From JANRKH01 sp033761815 (GTDB lineage Bacteria; Pseudomonadota; Alphaproteobacteria; Rickettsiales; Rickettsiaceae), in contig JANRMF010000048.1 in NCBI GenBank assembly GCA_033761815.1, positions 1-6,632 on the forward strand: a stretch of DNA of 6,632 nucleotides, in the 5' to 3' direction. The notes under the pieces are model-generated. The model was not told the DNA's origin. It made no database searches and saw nothing but the letters and a program-made list of their open reading frames with translations. The position numbers were made by a program, and so were the translations under genes. Positions 6,256-6,632 of this stretch are shown here, piece by piece (within the stretch, counting starts at the first letter, position 1; every line of letters begins with the position of its first letter).

Positions 6256-6283
6256 ATTATATATATTTTTCACCCAATCTCAA
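6256..6283 (-). promoter_or_regulatory. Strong sigma-70-type promoter of the sam-proP-rmlB operon
   Basis: Read leftwards, TTGAGA (6283-6278) and TATAAT (6261-6256) are separated by 16 bases: 5/6 and 6/6 consensus matches. Transcription would start near 6249, about 25 bases before the ATG at 6223. A second TATAAT (6231-6226) sits closer to the ATG but has no -35 partner. The -35 box lies in the loop of a small inverted repeat, caccc (6271-6275) with gggtg (6284-6288), which might be a regulator site. Confidence 0.6.
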
Positions 6284-6455
6284 GGGTGTTTTTGCTCAAT
6301 TTGCGTTATCCCAAAATAAGTATATATTATTCTTATAAAATATTAGACAATCGGGGCTATTTAACCGCAGCGCACTTTAGCAAATAGGAATTCTAAAGCA
6401 TCTTAGCATATCATCCACCAAGAAGGTAAAATTACAATTAACCTTCGATTTGATT

Positions 6456-6461
6456 TATAAT
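6456..6461 (+). promoter_or_regulatory. Possible alternative -10 box for the rightmost gene
   Basis: A perfect TATAAT reading rightwards. The only partner is a poor TTACAA (6432-6437) 18 bases upstream, 3/6 to consensus. If used, it would put the palindrome at 6488-6505 within the transcribed leader, just downstream of the start. Confidence 0.25.
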
Positions 6462-6487
6462 TGTTTAGCCCGAGCTTAGAGATTACT

Positions 6488-6505
6488 AGTCAATATATAT
6501 TGACT
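6488..6505. promoter_or_regulatory. Perfect 18-bp palindrome, candidate operator
   Basis: agtcaatatatattgact is its own reverse complement across all 18 bases. Its right end supplies the TTGACT -35 box of the promoter below, so a bound dimer would block RNA polymerase. The length and AT-rich centre fit a homodimeric helix-turn-helix repressor site, but no regulator can be named from the window. Confidence 0.5.
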
Positions 6506-6528
6506 TTTATTTATATTAGTGGATTAAT
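6500..6528 (+). promoter_or_regulatory. Promoter candidate for the rightmost gene
   Basis: TTGACT (6500-6505, 5/6 match) and ATTAAT (6523-6528, 4/6 match) are 17 bases apart. Transcription would start near 6535, about 21 bases before the ATG at 6556. No Shine-Dalgarno is visible in that leader. Confidence 0.4.
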
Positions 6529-6555
6529 CGCCTATTAACATAAAAAAATATATTC

Positions 6556-6632
6556 ATGACTAGATTAACCCAAGAAAATATAGAAAGATTTTGCGAAGAG
6601 CTCAAAACTGATACCACAAGGACTTCTCTTGA
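6556..6632 (+). CDS. Unrecognised protein, N-terminal fragment (runs off window)
   Basis: An open frame begins at the ATG at 6556 and continues to the window edge, giving 25 complete codons: MTRLTQENIERFCEELKTDT followed by TRTSL. The segment is hydrophilic and mostly helix-forming, with no signal peptide or membrane helix. I do not recognise it. A promoter with a palindromic operator-like site lies just upstream, so it could be a self-regulated gene such as a regulator or toxin-antitoxin component, but that is only a guess from position. It is divergent from the sam operon. Confidence 0.5.
   Translation, partial: MTRLTQENIERFCEELKTDTTRTSL

Larger units (their letters stand above)
6224..6555. 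other. AT-rich intergenic region between divergent genes
   Basis: These 332 bases hold the sam promoter at the left end and the palindrome and promoter of the rightmost gene at the right end. Between them I see no convincing gene on either strand. Short inverted repeats are present: ctttag/ctaaag (6375-6380 with 6393-6398) and acaatta/taattgt (6434-6440 with 6458-6464). The patch 6362-6380 is more G+C-rich than its surroundings and might be a relic of coding or IS sequence, but I cannot identify it. Confidence 0.5.

Noticed and set aside
6271..6293. Hairpin caccc/gggtg followed by five T, as a rightward terminator
   Set aside because: No rightward gene ends here and the stem is only 5 bp; it coincides with the leftward sam promoter.
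1..6632. CRISPR array, tRNA or rRNA genes, riboswitch for S-adenosylmethionine ahead of sam
   Set aside because: No regularly spaced repeats, cloverleaf or rRNA-like segments were seen, and the predicted sam leader is only about 25 bases, too short for a SAM riboswitch.

Overview
The window is AT-rich (about one third G+C by eye) and looks like chromosome from an obligate intracellular alphaproteobacterium, most likely a member of the Rickettsiales (Rickettsia or a relative living in a protist or arthropod). The reasons are a DMT transporter very close in sequence to the Rickettsia S-adenosylmethionine importer Sam, a ProP-type MHS transporter, ankyrin-repeat genes, an IS630-type transposase and a palindrome-rich intergenic repeat. 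Several genes are broken, as is usual in such genomes. The taxonomic call is inference from protein resemblance; no search was run.

Left part (1-1490, accessory region). The first ~127 bases are the end of an IS630-family element on the minus strand, with the first 29 codons of its transposase reading out of the window. It abuts, in the middle of an ankyrin repeat, a plus-strand ankyrin gene that has lost its own 5' end. A second, apparently intact ankyrin protein follows (729-1490) behind a good sigma-70 promoter. It starts with MGNLIS, a match to the eukaryotic N-myristoylation consensus. The two ankyrin proteins share a short C-terminal motif and are probably related effectors.

Middle (1491-3110). 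A gene-free stretch of about 320 bases holds a degenerate inverted-repeat element. A plus-strand GT90/CAP10-type glycosyltransferase follows, split by a one-base frameshift in a run of nine T.

Right part (3121-6223, minus strand). A three-gene operon is read leftwards: sam-like transporter, ProP-like MHS transporter, then rmlB (dTDP-glucose 4,6-dehydratase). Both junctions are 4-base ATGA overlaps, so translation is probably coupled. rmlB is in one frame throughout but carries a single in-frame TAG where a tyrosine is expected. A TTGAGA-16-TATAAT promoter lies upstream of sam. The GT90 gene and rmlB converge with only 10 bases between their stops, and both are concerned with surface sugars.

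Right end (6224-6632). An AT-rich intergenic region contains a perfect 18-bp palindrome overlapping a candidate -35 box, followed by the first 25 codons of an unrecognised plus-strand gene running out of the window.

I see no CRISPR, phage defence, tRNA or rRNA gene. I do not claim a new multi-gene system. The best leads are the possibly myristoylated ankyrin effector, the two single-lesion polysaccharide genes (possible slippage or readthrough), and the palindromic operator at the right end.
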